DNA of 36,438 nt from JANMDU01 sp031375105 (GCA_031375105.1 JANMHJ010000079.1:1-36438), one strand, 5' to 3'; positions 7,934 through 15,860 are shown, counted from the first letter of the stretch. Notes: generated by a model not told the origin, from the sequence alone. Made by a program: numbers and translations.

Positions 7934-9133
7934 TCAGCGCTTGTTGCGAATCGGGATGTTCAATTCGCTGGCAGGAATCACGCGCACCAGCTCAGGCACG
8001 CCCCAAGCAAAAGCCGGGTCGTTTTTGATGCGGAAGTGAAACATGTCTTGCATGGCTTGATGGTCTTCCTTGCGGAAAGTCATCTTGCCTTTGGGCGTTT
8101 CAAAGCTCATGCCTTCCATGGCGGTGATGAGTTTTTCGGTGTTGGTATCGCCATTGGTTTTCTTGAGCGCCTCCACCACTGCCATTGCCGCGCTCATGCC
8201 GCCTGCCGTGAAGAAATCTGGCGGCTGCTTGAACTTGCTGTAATGGTTGGCCACCAGCCATTCATTGGCTTTGTTTTTCGGGATGCCGAAGTAGTAATAC
8301 AGCGCGCCTTCCATGCCGGGGAAGTTTTTGTAAGCCACCATCGCGGGCAAGATATTGCCGCCTGTAGCCAGATCAATCCCGAAGCGCTTCTTCAAATCCA
8401 TATCGGCGATTTTTGGAAACGGCGTGGGGCTGCCAGACCACCCCACTGAGATGTATTTGTTGCCCGGCTGATCTTTGAGCTTGTCAATGATGCGCTGCAA
8501 GCCTGCGGTGAAATCGGTCGTGCCCACAGGGAGATACTCTTCATGCACCACCTTGGCTTTCTTCATGAATTCCTTGGAAGCCTTCACGCCATCGCGGCCA
8601 AAGGCATTGTCGTTCGCAAGAAACGCGATCACGTTGCCGGCCTGATCCAAGGCGGCAGCATTCGCGGCAGCGTCTTGGCTGCTGTTGCGCCCCGTGCGAA
8701 AGACATAGCGATTCCATTTGTCGCCGGTAATGCTGTCAGCCACGGCAGGCTCAATCAGCAAGAGTTTTTTGTATTCCTCGGCCACGGGCAGCATGGCCAG
8801 CGCCACGGGGCTGCCTGTCGTGCCCACCGCGAGATCCACCTTGTCATCTGCATAGGCTGCAGCCAAGGCAGACTTGCCCACATCGGGCTTGCCTTGATCG
8901 TCCTTCTCAATAACCACGATCTTGCGGCCCGCCACCTGCATGGTGCCACCGGTCGCATAGTCCAAGCCCATCTGGAAACCCACGATGGTCTGCTTGGCAT
9001 ACGCCTCCAGCGGCCCGGTCTTGCCGGTGAGCAAAGCAATTTTCACATCCGGCTTAGACTGCGCCTGCGCACCCAAAGCCAACACCACAGCCACCACACC
9101 GGTAGCCAAAGAAATCATAGAACGACGCAGCAT
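7934..9133 (-). CDS. ABC transporter periplasmic substrate-binding protein (Liv/HAAT type), upstream copy
   Basis: A 399-residue Peripla_BP_6 protein. The signal peptide covers about 1-24 (ending AQAQ). The mature start VKIALLTGKTGPLEAYA is the first ligand-binding lobe, and the region IAFLANDNAFGRDGVKA marks the second lobe. The ATG at 9133 is chosen over one seven codons upstream because GAAGGAGA lies just before it. It is clearly diverged from the binding protein at 1530-2663, so the two probably bind different ligands or serve different states of one transporter. It is transcribed alone: a terminator follows and a palindromic operator precedes it. The ligand is unknown; similar proteins bind amides, short acids or aromatic acids. 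Confidence 0.9.
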   Translation of the reverse strand: MLRRSMISLATGVVAVVLALGAQAQSKPDVKIALLTGKTGPLEAYAKQTIVGFQMGLDYATGGTMQVAGRKIVVIEKDDQGKPDVGKSALAAAYADDKVDLAVGTTGSPVALAMLPVAEEYKKLLLIEPAVADSITGDKWNRYVFRTGRNSSQDAAANAAALDQAGNVIAFLANDNAFGRDGVKASKEFMKKAKVVHEEYLPVGTTDFTAGLQRIIDKLKDQPGNKYISVGWSGSPTPFPKIADMDLKKRFGIDLATGGNILPAMVAYKNFPGMEGALYYYFGIPKNKANEWLVANHYSKFKQPPDFFTAGGMSAAMAVVEALKKTNGDTNTEKLITAMEGMSFETPKGKMTFRKEDHQAMQDMFHFRIKNDPAFAWGVPELVRVIPASELNIPIRNKR

Positions 9134-9262
9134 TTTGTCTCCTTCATTATTCAAACGACACGCTCAACCCAAAATAGTGCACGTTGCGTGCCAGGGGGTT
9201 TTGAGGGGTAAATGAGCTCTTTTGGCTGGAAATTGTATTTTATTCATACATTGATTGTCTAT

Positions 9263-9284
9263 ATTTCATACGTTTGTATGAAAT
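9263..9284. promoter_or_regulatory. Palindromic operator upstream of the second binding-protein gene
   Basis: A perfect 9-base inverted repeat, ATTTCATAC-GTTT-GTATGAAAT, lies 130 bases upstream of the start codon. A further half-site, ATTCATAC, is at 9242-9249. The symmetry fits a dimeric repressor of the TetR or GntR kind. No regulator gene is adjacent, so the binding protein is unknown. The surrounding AT-rich stretch (about 9230-9290) is a good place for the promoter. Confidence 0.55.
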
Positions 9285-9344
9285 TCAATCGCATTGCGTG
9301 AGTCGCTCGGCTACCGCATGACGTGCCTCTGCTCCGAGGGGTTC

Positions 9345-9480
9345 AAGGGCTGTGAAGGCGGCTGACACCGGCGGGGGCTCATGCGGCTGCTCGCGAAAGT
9401 GGCCGCACCTGCGGCCTGTAGTGACGATACGCTGCGCTGCCAAAATCGCCCCCGCCAGTGCCAGCCGCCTTCACAGCCTT
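9345..9480 (-). repeat. 136-bp palindromic repeat element, copy B
   Basis: Inverted arms at about 9345-9377 and 9448-9480 share the GAAGGCGGCTG / CAGCCGCCTTC core with copy A at 441-581. The reverse complement of its centre matches the centre of copy A closely, including the AGCGTAT...GGCCGCA.GTGCGGCC...TTTCGCGAGCAG order, so this is the same element inverted. It stands in the gap between the second binding-protein gene and DUF1272. Confidence 0.8.
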
Positions 9481-9506
9481 TGATTGAGATGGGTATGGGC
9501 GATCAG

Positions 9507-9563
9507 TTGCTACTAAATAGATAGCGCATTGCGCAGTATTTGTAACGGCTAGATGCCAATTCG
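9507..9563 (+). repeat. Dispersed AT-rich repeat, copy 2
   Basis: One of the best preserved copies. It reads TTGCTACTAAATAGATAGC, then TGCGCAGTATTTGTAACGGC, then TAGATGCCAATT. It ends one base before the stop codon of the DUF1272 gene on the minus strand, so it lies directly behind that gene. It matches copies at 13567, 20524 and 27273 in this orientation, and 19155 and 31580 in the other. Confidence 0.75.
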
Positions 9564-9564
9564 T

Positions 9565-9813
9565 TCACAAAACCGCAGCGCAACCATGCTCCTTCACAAC
9601 CCGCTGCGTTGACGCCGGAAACTTCGCCAGCTTAGAAGCCGGCCGCCGAGGCCGCACCACGAGCTCACCCCCACAGTTCGGACACTTCCCAGCAAGCGTG
9701 CCGTCCGCACATGACGCGCAGAAAGTGCATTCAAACGAGCAAATCCGCGCTTCTGCAGATTCAGCCGGAAGATCTTTGTTGCAGCATTCGCAGTTGGGTC
9801 GGAGTTGGAGCAT
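9565..9813 (-). CDS. DUF1272 family cysteine-rich protein
   Basis: An 82-residue protein recognised as DUF1272. It has nine cysteines in the first 47 residues (8, 10, 11, 25, 29, 32, 35, 44, 47), in the pattern CECC...CSFECTFCASC...CPNCGGE followed by VVRPRRPA. The cysteines most likely bind zinc. Molecular function is not known for the family. The start is preceded by GAGGAA and lies 20 bases after the sigma-54 regulator gene, so the two are probably co-transcribed. Confidence 0.88.
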   Translation of the reverse strand: MLQLRPNCECCNKDLPAESAEARICSFECTFCASCADGTLAGKCPNCGGELVVRPRRPASKLAKFPASTQRVVKEHGCAAVL

Positions 9814-9833
9814 TGGGTGTTCCTCGGTTGTCG

Positions 9834-11363
9834 TTAACCCAGCCGCTGATACAGCGTCGCCCGCGAAATCCCGAGCATTCGGGCAACGGCTTGCTTGTTA
9901 CCGCCGGTGGCTTGCAAAGCGGCGGCGATGGCTCGGCGCTCTAGGGCGATGATTTGCTCGGCGAGCGGCTGCAAGAGCTGCTCGGGCGGTGCGGCATCCG
10001 GCGCCGTTGGTGGCAGTGCAAGCGCACTGGGGGAAAGAAAAGCGGCCTTCGCAGCAGATGCCTCCAACGCAGGCTCCAGCGCATCGGCGTCCATCAGGCT
10101 TTGAATCAGCGCGGCATCGACGCTCTTGCCTTCGGCGGCGAGGATGGCTTGCTCCAGCAGGTTGCGCAGCTCGCGGATGTTGCCGCGCCAGCGCAGGCGG
10201 GCGAGCAGTTGCAGGGCATCTTCGCTGATATCGGGGATGGGCAGGCCGCTTTGGTGGGCCAGATCTTCGGTGAGCGCTTCCACCAAGGCGGGCATGTCGC
10301 TGGCGCGCTCGCGCAGCGGCGGTACGCGGATGGGCAGCACATTGAGCCGGTAAAACAAATCTTCGCGAAACCTGCCTTCGCGCACCAGCGTGCTCAGATC
10401 GCGCGAGGTGGCGGCGATCACGCGCACATTCACGCCAATCAATTGATTCGAGCCCAGCGGCTCAATCTCACGCTCTTGCAGTGCACGCAGCAGCTTGACC
10501 TGCACGCCCAAAGGCATGTCGCCAATCTCATCCAGAAACAGCGTGCCGCGATCAGCGAGCTTGAATTTGCCTTCGCGCCCGCGCCGATCCGCGCCCGTGT
10601 AAGCGCCGGGCGCGACGCCGAAAAATTCGGCTTCCATCAGCGTGTCGGGCACGGCGGCAATGTTGACGCTGACAAAAGGGCAGTCGGCACGATTGGATGC
10701 GGCGTGAATCCCGTGCGCCAGCAGCTCCTTGCCGGTGCCGGTTTCACCTTGCAGCAGCACGGTGCTGGCCGATTGCGCGGCGCGGCGCGCTTGGCGCTTC
10801 ACCTCAGAGGCGGCGGGGCTGGTGCCGACAAAGCTGGCCAGTGAATACTTAGCTTGGCGCAACCCCGCCTTGGGCTGGCGTCGGCTGGCGGCCAGCTCTT
10901 TGCGCGCTTCGTCCAGATCACGCTGCAGCAAATCAAACTTAGCCATCAGTGGCTGCAAGTGCGTTTCGGCATGGTCAAACAACACAATGCCCAAAGCGCC
11001 GATCACCGCGCCCGACTCATCTTTCAGCGGAAAGCGGCTGACCAAAAAAGTGCCGGCTTTATTGGTGAGCAAATCCATCAGGATCGGCTTGCCGCTTTCT
11101 AACACGCGATGCATCTGCGTGTTTTGTACAACGCGGCTGACCGGATGCCCGACGAAATCGCTCTCTTTGTCAAAGCCCAAAGCGGGCAAAAAGCGGCGGT
11201 ATTGATCATTGATCCACACCACGCGCGCTTTGGCATCCACCAGCAGCATGCCTTCGCTGGCACCGGCCATCACGCCAAACAGCGAATGCGCGGCCAGCTC
11301 CAAAATGCTTTGCGCATCCTGGGGCAAGGCGCTGGCGGGCGATGGCGAGAGATCGGCACTCAT
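9834..11363 (-). CDS. Sigma-54-dependent transcriptional activator (PAS, AAA+, Fis-type HTH)
   Basis: A 509-residue enhancer-binding protein. A PAS-like sensor domain is at about 25-135, followed by a linker with coiled-coil character (about 135-165). The AAA+ domain has Walker A GETGTGKE at 206-213, the sigma-54 contact loop GAYTGA at 253-258 and Walker B GTLFLDE at 273-279. The Fis-type helix-turn-helix is at about 480-508 (NKQAVARMLGISRATLYQ). It activates RpoN promoters by ATP-driven open complex formation. The PAS ligand is not known. The loop has Tyr where Phe is usual (GAFTGA), a tolerated variant. It lies in an operon with a CoA-binding protein upstream and DUF1272 downstream. The target genes cannot be read from context, and no -24/-12 site was found with confidence. 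Confidence 0.92.
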   Translation of the reverse strand: MSADLSPSPASALPQDAQSILELAAHSLFGVMAGASEGMLLVDAKARVVWINDQYRRFLPALGFDKESDFVGHPVSRVVQNTQMHRVLESGKPILMDLLTNKAGTFLVSRFPLKDESGAVIGALGIVLFDHAETHLQPLMAKFDLLQRDLDEARKELAASRRQPKAGLRQAKYSLASFVGTSPAASEVKRQARRAAQSASTVLLQGETGTGKELLAHGIHAASNRADCPFVSVNIAAVPDTLMEAEFFGVAPGAYTGADRRGREGKFKLADRGTLFLDEIGDMPLGVQVKLLRALQEREIEPLGSNQLIGVNVRVIAATSRDLSTLVREGRFREDLFYRLNVLPIRVPPLRERASDMPALVEALTEDLAHQSGLPIPDISEDALQLLARLRWRGNIRELRNLLEQAILAAEGKSVDAALIQSLMDADALEPALEASAAKAAFLSPSALALPPTAPDAAPPEQLLQPLAEQIIALERRAIAAALQATGGNKQAVARMLGISRATLYQRLG

Positions 11364-11382
11364 GCTCAGGTGCTCAAGCGCT

Positions 11383-11808
11383 TCATCGCAGCAGCCTTGC
11401 GTGATCCAGCTTCACGCAACGATCCATCACGCTTTGGATGCCCGCTTGCTCCACCAGCGCGGCGGCTTCTTCATTGTCAATGCCTTGCTGCTGCCAAAAG
11501 CAGCTCGCCTTGAGCTTCGCTTGATGCTCCACCAGCTCTTGCGCCACGGCCAACACATCTTCTGTGCGCCGAAACACATTCACCATATCCACCGCAAACG
11601 GAATCTCGCTCAAGCTCTTGTAGCAGCGCTCGCCCAGAATCTCTCCGCCCTTGGGATTGACCGGCACGATGCGGTAGCCCCGCTCTTGCATATAGCGCGC
11701 CACGCCATAGCTGGGGCGCAGCCAGTTGTCGGACAGGCCCACCACGGCAAGGGTGGGGCAATCGCGCAGCAGGGCGGCGAGTTGGGCATCGGTTTTGTCA
11801 AAGCGCAT
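11383..11808 (-). CDS. CoA-binding domain protein (YccU-like)
   Basis: A 141-residue single-domain Rossmann-type protein of the CoA_binding_2 family. It shows the nucleotide loop VVGLSDNWLRPSYGVARYMQ (about 22-41), then RIVPVNPKGGEILGE and the conserved VDMVNVFRR. Homologues bind CoA, but no reaction is established. It is the first gene of the minus-strand operon and ends 19 bases before the sigma-54 activator. The 109-base gap to the divergent dioxygenase gene carries a hairpin (CCACGGC-GCT-GCCGTGG at 11834-11850) in its leader, of unknown use. Confidence 0.88.
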   Translation of the reverse strand: MRFDKTDAQLAALLRDCPTLAVVGLSDNWLRPSYGVARYMQERGYRIVPVNPKGGEILGERCYKSLSEIPFAVDMVNVFRRTEDVLAVAQELVEHQAKLKASCFWQQQGIDNEEAAALVEQAGIQSVMDRCVKLDHARLLR

Positions 11809-11917
11809 CCCTGCAATGCTAGCAGGGCAAAGCCCACGGCGCTGCCGTGGTCAAGCCGCGGAACTTTGCGCCTCGCGGCCTGATCGTTCAACATAAGATG
11901 CTCCCTGAAAGGCCGCT

Positions 11918-12553
11918 ATGAACGTTTCCACACATCGCCGCTCAGCCCTTCGCCTGTCGGTGACGGTGGGCGCCAGCATCGCGCTGCCCGCCTTGCTGCT
12001 TCGCCCCACGCATGCGCAAACAGCGCGTCGCCTCACGCCATCGCAAAGCGAAGGCCCGTTTTATCCGGACCAAGCTTTACAAGATGCCGATGCGGATTTG
12101 CTCAAGAATGGCAACGTGGACTACAAAAACGGCCAGCCCGCGTGGGTCAGCGGCGTGGTGAGCGATTTGGCGGGCAAGCCCGTTGCGGGCGCCCTGGTAG
12201 AGATTTGGCAGTGCGACCACGAAGGTGTGTATCGCCACAGCCGCTCTTCGGGCAACGCACCCATGGCGTTTCAAGGCTTTGGCAAAGTGCAGGTCGGCGC
12301 AGATGGCCGCTACCGTTTTCGCACCATCAAACCCGTGCCCTACCCAGGCCGTCCGCCGCATATTCATGTCAAAGTCAAGCTCGGCACGCAGGAATTGCTG
12401 ACCACACAGATGTATTTGGCAGGCGAGCCATCCAATAGCCGCGACTTCCTCACCCGCAGCCTGCGCTCGGAGGAGCGCAGCTTGCTTGAAGCGCCGTTCA
12501 CGCGCGGCAGCGACGGCTGGCAGGCAGAGTTTGGCATCGTGGTGCGCGGCTAG
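11918..12553 (+). CDS. Exported intradiol ring-cleavage dioxygenase
   Basis: A 211-residue protein of the intradiol dioxygenase family (protocatechuate 3,4-dioxygenase beta-like fold), which cleaves catechol-type rings between the two hydroxyls using non-haem Fe(III). The four expected iron ligands are visible: Tyr105 (GVYRH), Tyr142 (PYPGRPP), His148 and His150 (HIH). An N-terminal segment with an RR pair (HRRSALRLS), a hydrophobic core and THAQ at 31-34 is a signal peptide, possibly Tat-type, so the enzyme would act outside the cytoplasm. Cytoplasmic Pca or Cat enzymes lack this. It stands alone, divergent from the CoA-binding gene, with no other aromatic pathway genes nearby. Confidence 0.88.
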   Translation: MNVSTHRRSALRLSVTVGASIALPALLLRPTHAQTARRLTPSQSEGPFYPDQALQDADADLLKNGNVDYKNGQPAWVSGVVSDLAGKPVAGALVEIWQCDHEGVYRHSRSSGNAPMAFQGFGKVQVGADGRYRFRTIKPVPYPGRPPHIHVKVKLGTQELLTTQMYLAGEPSNSRDFLTRSLRSEERSLLEAPFTRGSDGWQAEFGIVVRG

Positions 12554-12568
12554 TTGTTTGATCAGGTC

Positions 12569-12609
12569 TTGACCTGAGTCAAGACCTCGCACCGCAATTG
12601 CCCTAGTAT
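12569..12609 (+). promoter_or_regulatory. FNR/Anr-type site and class II promoter for the universal stress gene
   Basis: TTGACCTGAGTCAA (12569-12582) fits the FNR-family consensus TTGA-N6-TCAA exactly and lies in a longer inverted repeat, AGGTCTTGAC-CTGA-GTCAAGACCT (12564-12587). A -10-like TAGTAT is at 12604-12609, which places the likely start at about 12616, some 41 bases after the site centre. That is the class II activator spacing. It predicts induction at low oxygen of the universal stress protein gene that starts at 12639. Confidence 0.68.
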
Positions 12610-12638
12610 GACCAATCGCTACTTCTAGGACGCACGCC

Positions 12639-13556
12639 ATGCACACAACCGATCACACTCCCAGCTTGCATTGTTTGCTTGCCACCGACGGCTCTGCCGC
12701 CTCGCTGGCGGCAGCGCATTGGCTCGTGCACTTGGCTACGGCCGGGCTGCCCTTGCAATGCACCGCACTGGCTGTTCAGCCACCTGTGATGGTGGGGCAA
12801 ATCAGTGCCATCGCGCCAGCCAGCATCACCATCGAAGCCCAAGCGCAGCAAGCCGCGCAGGCCTTGGCGCAGGTCTCGGGTATGTTGCAGGCAGCGGGTT
12901 TGCCGCACACCACAGAAACCCGCATGGACGATGTTGCCAAAGCACTCGTTGCTCGGGCCGATGCACTGGGCGCTGGGGTCATCGTCATCGGGCGGCGCGG
13001 CCTTGGCACGCTGCGCTCTGCCTTGCTCGGCTCGGTCTCAGCCGAGGTGGTGCGCAGCGCCAATGTGCCGGTGATGCTGGTCAATGGCACTGCGCCGCCA
13101 CCCGATACACCGCCGCAGACGGCTCAGCCGCCGCTTAAGGTGCTGCTGGCTCTCGATGGCTCAGACAACGCCTTGCGAGCTGCTGACTTTGCCGCCCAGC
13201 TGGCTCACAGCCACGCTGTGGCACTGCATGTCTTGCACGTTCGCCCCACGCTGACGGTTGCCGAGGCCATCTTTAGCCCACGCGAGCGCCTGTTAGCGCA
13301 TTGGTCAGCCGAGCAGAGCCAGCAGGCACTTGCGCCGCCACTGGGCTTGCTGCAAGGCCAAGGCATCGCGTTTGAGGAACACGCCGCCTCTAACGATGAC
13401 CCAGCCCAGGCTATTTTGAGCAGCGCACAGGCGCTGTCTTGCAGCATGATCGTGATGGGCACACGCGGCTTGGGTGGCGTGGCTGGCCTGCTGCTCGGTT
13501 CAGTAACGCAACAGGTGTTGGCGCACGCAAAAATTCCCGTGACCTTGGTTCGCTGA
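12639..13556 (+). CDS. Tandem-domain universal stress protein
   Basis: A 305-residue cytoplasmic protein with two UspA domains (about 9-148 and 166-305). Each has the ATP-binding pattern: LLATDGS at 13-19 with GRRGLGTLRSALLGS at 118-132, and LLALDGSD at 169-176 with GTRGLGGVAGLLLGS at 274-288. Both sites look intact, so ATP binding is likely. Tandem Usp proteins help survival under oxygen or energy limitation, but no single biochemical role is known. The FNR-type site just upstream supports control by oxygen. Confidence 0.92.
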   Translation: MHTTDHTPSLHCLLATDGSAASLAAAHWLVHLATAGLPLQCTALAVQPPVMVGQISAIAPASITIEAQAQQAAQALAQVSGMLQAAGLPHTTETRMDDVAKALVARADALGAGVIVIGRRGLGTLRSALLGSVSAEVVRSANVPVMLVNGTAPPPDTPPQTAQPPLKVLLALDGSDNALRAADFAAQLAHSHAVALHVLHVRPTLTVAEAIFSPRERLLAHWSAEQSQQALAPPLGLLQGQGIAFEEHAASNDDPAQAILSSAQALSCSMIVMGTRGLGGVAGLLLGSVTQQVLAHAKIPVTLVR

Positions 13557-13566
13557 TAAATACATA

Positions 13567-13620
13567 TGCTACTGAATTAATAGCATACTATTCAGTATTT
13601 ATAACGGCAATTGACGACTT
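13567..13620 (+). repeat. Dispersed AT-rich repeat, copy 3
   Basis: It reads TGCTACTGAATTAATAGC, then TTCAGTATTTATAACGGC, the same order as copy 2. It begins ten bases after the stop codon of the universal stress gene and lies between two convergent genes. Confidence 0.7.
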
Positions 13621-13698
13621 TTTCATCTCCAAAGAGCGCGTCGCTCCCGTAAAGCGATTGATAGTAGCTCTCGAAAGAAGCGATCATTTTGGAGACAA

Positions 13699-13728
13699 TT
13701 TGGCGCGAATCGCACAATCCGCGCCAAA
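13699..13728. terminator. Hairpin between convergent genes, possible terminator
   Basis: TTTGGCGCG (13699-13707) and CGCGCCAAA (13720-13728) form a 9-bp stem with a 12-base loop, two bases beyond the stop codon of the antiporter gene. A clear T-tract is lacking on the exit side for either strand, so termination is probable only by position. A longer-range inverted pair, TCTCCAAA/TTTGGAGA (about 13626 and 13688), lies next to it. Confidence 0.42.
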
Positions 13729-13730
13729 AA

Positions 13731-15716
13731 TTAACCCCGCATCAACTTTTCTTCAGCGAGCGCCAGCGCCTCGGGCTTGCCGTTGAGCACAAGTGTGTCG
13801 CCTTCTTGTAGTGTGGTGGTTGCGTTGAGGGTGACATTTTGGCCGTCTTTTCTGCGCAGGCTCATCACGCGCACGCCGACCGCATGCAGTGCAAGACTTT
13901 CTAGGGGCTTGTCCAGCGTTTTGGCTGACAAAGGCAGGCTCATGGTTTGCAGTCGCTCGTGATCAAGCTCGTCCACGGTGTCGTCGTCTTGGCCATGAAA
14001 ATAGCCGCGCAGCAGGTTGTAGCGGGCATCGCGTTGGTCTTGCACGGTGCGGATCACGCGGCGCATCGGCACGCCCACGAGCGCGAGCGCGTGGCTGGCC
14101 AGCATGAGGCTGCCTTCGATGGATTCGGGCACCACTTCGGTCGCGCCCGCTGCCAGAAGCTTGTCAAGGTCATAGTCATCTTGCGTGCGCACGATCACCG
14201 GCACTTGCGGTGCATGGCCGCGCGTGTTGGCCAGCACTTTAAGCGTGCTGGGCACATTCAGATAGGTGATCACGACAGCGCTGGCGCGTGCCAAGCCCGC
14301 TGCCATGATGGCTTGCAAGCGCGCCGCATCGCCAAACACCACGCTGTCGCCCGCCGCTGCGGCTTGGCGCACACGGTCTGGGTCAAGATCGAGCGCCATG
14401 TAGGGAATGTTTTCACGCTCGAGCATGCGCGCCAAATTTTGCCCGCAACGGCCATAGCCGCAGATGATGACGTGTTTATCGCGGCTGATGGATTTTTTGG
14501 CGATCTGAGTCATTTGCAAAGATTGCGCAAGCCATTCGCTGCTGACAAACTTCATCACGATGCGGTTGCTGTACATGATGATGAAGGGGGTGGCCAGCAT
14601 CGAGAGCACCATGCTGGCCAAGATCGGATTGAGCAGCGTGTCGGGCACCAGCTTTTCCCGCTGAGCAAGCGTCAGCAACACAAAGCCGAATTCACCTGCT
14701 TGTGCGAGATACAAGCCCGTGCGCAGGGCTGTGCCCTCGCTTGCGCCCAACACTCGCGCAAGCAGCGACACCAGAATCAATTTGAACAACACAGGCAACA
14801 AAGTCAGCAGTAACACCAGCGGCCAGCTTTGCAACACAATGCGCCAATCGAGCAACATGCCAATGGTGATGAAAAATAGGCCAAGCAACACATCGTGGAA
14901 CGGGCGAATATCGGTTTCCACCTGATGCTTGTATTCCGTCTCAGACACTAGCATGCCTGCAATGAATGCGCCGAGCGCAAGCGACAGGCCCGCAATTTCT
15001 GTGAGCCAAGCCATGCCCAGGGTGATCAAGAGCAGATTCAAAATAAACAGCTCTTCACTCTTGCGCCGCGCCACCAGCGTGAGCCACCAGCGCATCACGC
15101 GCTGCCCGCCGATGAGCAAAATCGTGATCAAAAAGGTGGCTTTGAGCGCGGCCAAAGCCAAAGCGCCGGCTAATTTGTCTGGCGAAGCTCCCAGTGCAGG
15201 TACCAACACCAAGAGCGGTACCACGGCCAAATCTTGAAATAACAACACACCCATCACGCGCTTGCCATGCTCGCTGTCCATCTCCAGCCGCTCTTGCATG
15301 AGTTTGACAATAATCGCCGTGCTGCTCATTGCCAATGCGCCGCCTAAAGCCAGTGCGCTTTGCCAGCTCATTTGCCAAAATTGAGGTAGCGCCCAAGCCA
15401 GAGCGAGCGAGCCGCCAAAGGCGAAGCCCATCGTCAGTGTCACTTGCAGCGCACCTAAGCCAAACACGTGCTTGCGCATGGAGCGCAGTTTGGGCAAATT
15501 GAACTCCAAACCAATCACAAACATCAAGAACACCACACCAAATTCCGCCAAGTAGCGGATGTTGGTGGAGTTTTGCGCGAGCGCCAGCGCATTGGGCCCA
15601 ATGATCACACCCACTGCCAAATAGCCCAACATGGCAGGCAACTTGAGCATGCGGCAGACCACCACGCCCAGCACGGCAGCCAGGAGATACAACAGGGTTA
15701 GTTCAAGCGCGTTCAT
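13731..15716 (-). CDS. Kef-type monovalent cation:proton antiporter with RCK domains
   Basis: A 661-residue CPA2-family membrane protein. Residues 1-390 form about 12 membrane segments with family motifs GYLAVGVIIGPNAL (31-44), FLMFVIGLEF (63-72) and LLFQDLAVVP (158-167, the ion-pathway QD pair). A cytoplasmic TrkA-N (RCK) domain starts at 414 with the nucleotide loop GYGRCG (420-425), and a TrkA-C domain covers about 575-660. Such proteins exchange K+ or Na+ for H+ under control of NAD(H) or glutathione adducts. No ancillary KefF/KefG gene is adjacent. It is divergent from a TetR regulator 144 bases away. Confidence 0.92.
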   Translation of the reverse strand: MNALELTLLYLLAAVLGVVVCRMLKLPAMLGYLAVGVIIGPNALALAQNSTNIRYLAEFGVVFLMFVIGLEFNLPKLRSMRKHVFGLGALQVTLTMGFAFGGSLALAWALPQFWQMSWQSALALGGALAMSSTAIIVKLMQERLEMDSEHGKRVMGVLLFQDLAVVPLLVLVPALGASPDKLAGALALAALKATFLITILLIGGQRVMRWWLTLVARRKSEELFILNLLLITLGMAWLTEIAGLSLALGAFIAGMLVSETEYKHQVETDIRPFHDVLLGLFFITIGMLLDWRIVLQSWPLVLLLTLLPVLFKLILVSLLARVLGASEGTALRTGLYLAQAGEFGFVLLTLAQREKLVPDTLLNPILASMVLSMLATPFIIMYSNRIVMKFVSSEWLAQSLQMTQIAKKSISRDKHVIICGYGRCGQNLARMLERENIPYMALDLDPDRVRQAAAAGDSVVFGDAARLQAIMAAGLARASAVVITYLNVPSTLKVLANTRGHAPQVPVIVRTQDDYDLDKLLAAGATEVVPESIEGSLMLASHALALVGVPMRRVIRTVQDQRDARYNLLRGYFHGQDDDTVDELDHERLQTMSLPLSAKTLDKPLESLALHAVGVRVMSLRRKDGQNVTLNATTTLQEGDTLVLNGKPEALALAEEKLMRG

Positions 15717-15780
15717 GCTTGGATACTAGCAAACGCTGTGCCCACGTTGGACGGCGCTGCTGGCAAATGCACAATATGAC

Positions 15781-15827
15781 CGGAGAGTTCATTTTTTCAT
15801 CTCTTCGCCTGAAATACGGAGAGTCCA
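15781..15827. promoter_or_regulatory. Direct repeats in the antiporter/TetR divergent region
   Basis: CGGAGAGTTCA (15781-15791) and CGGAGAGTCCA (15817-15827) are near-identical, 36 bases apart and each followed closely by an ATTTTTT run. They lie in the 144-base space between the Kef-type gene and the TetR gene. They could be operators. A TTGACA at 15836-15841 is a possible -35, but its partner would fall on the start codon, so the promoter is not fixed. Confidence 0.35.
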
Positions 15828-15860
15828 GACATTTTTTGACAATTGCGTAAAATACTGGCC

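Noticed and set aside
13947..14813. 288-residue plus-strand frame rich in His and Gln
   Set aside because: Shadow of the Kef-type antiporter gene.
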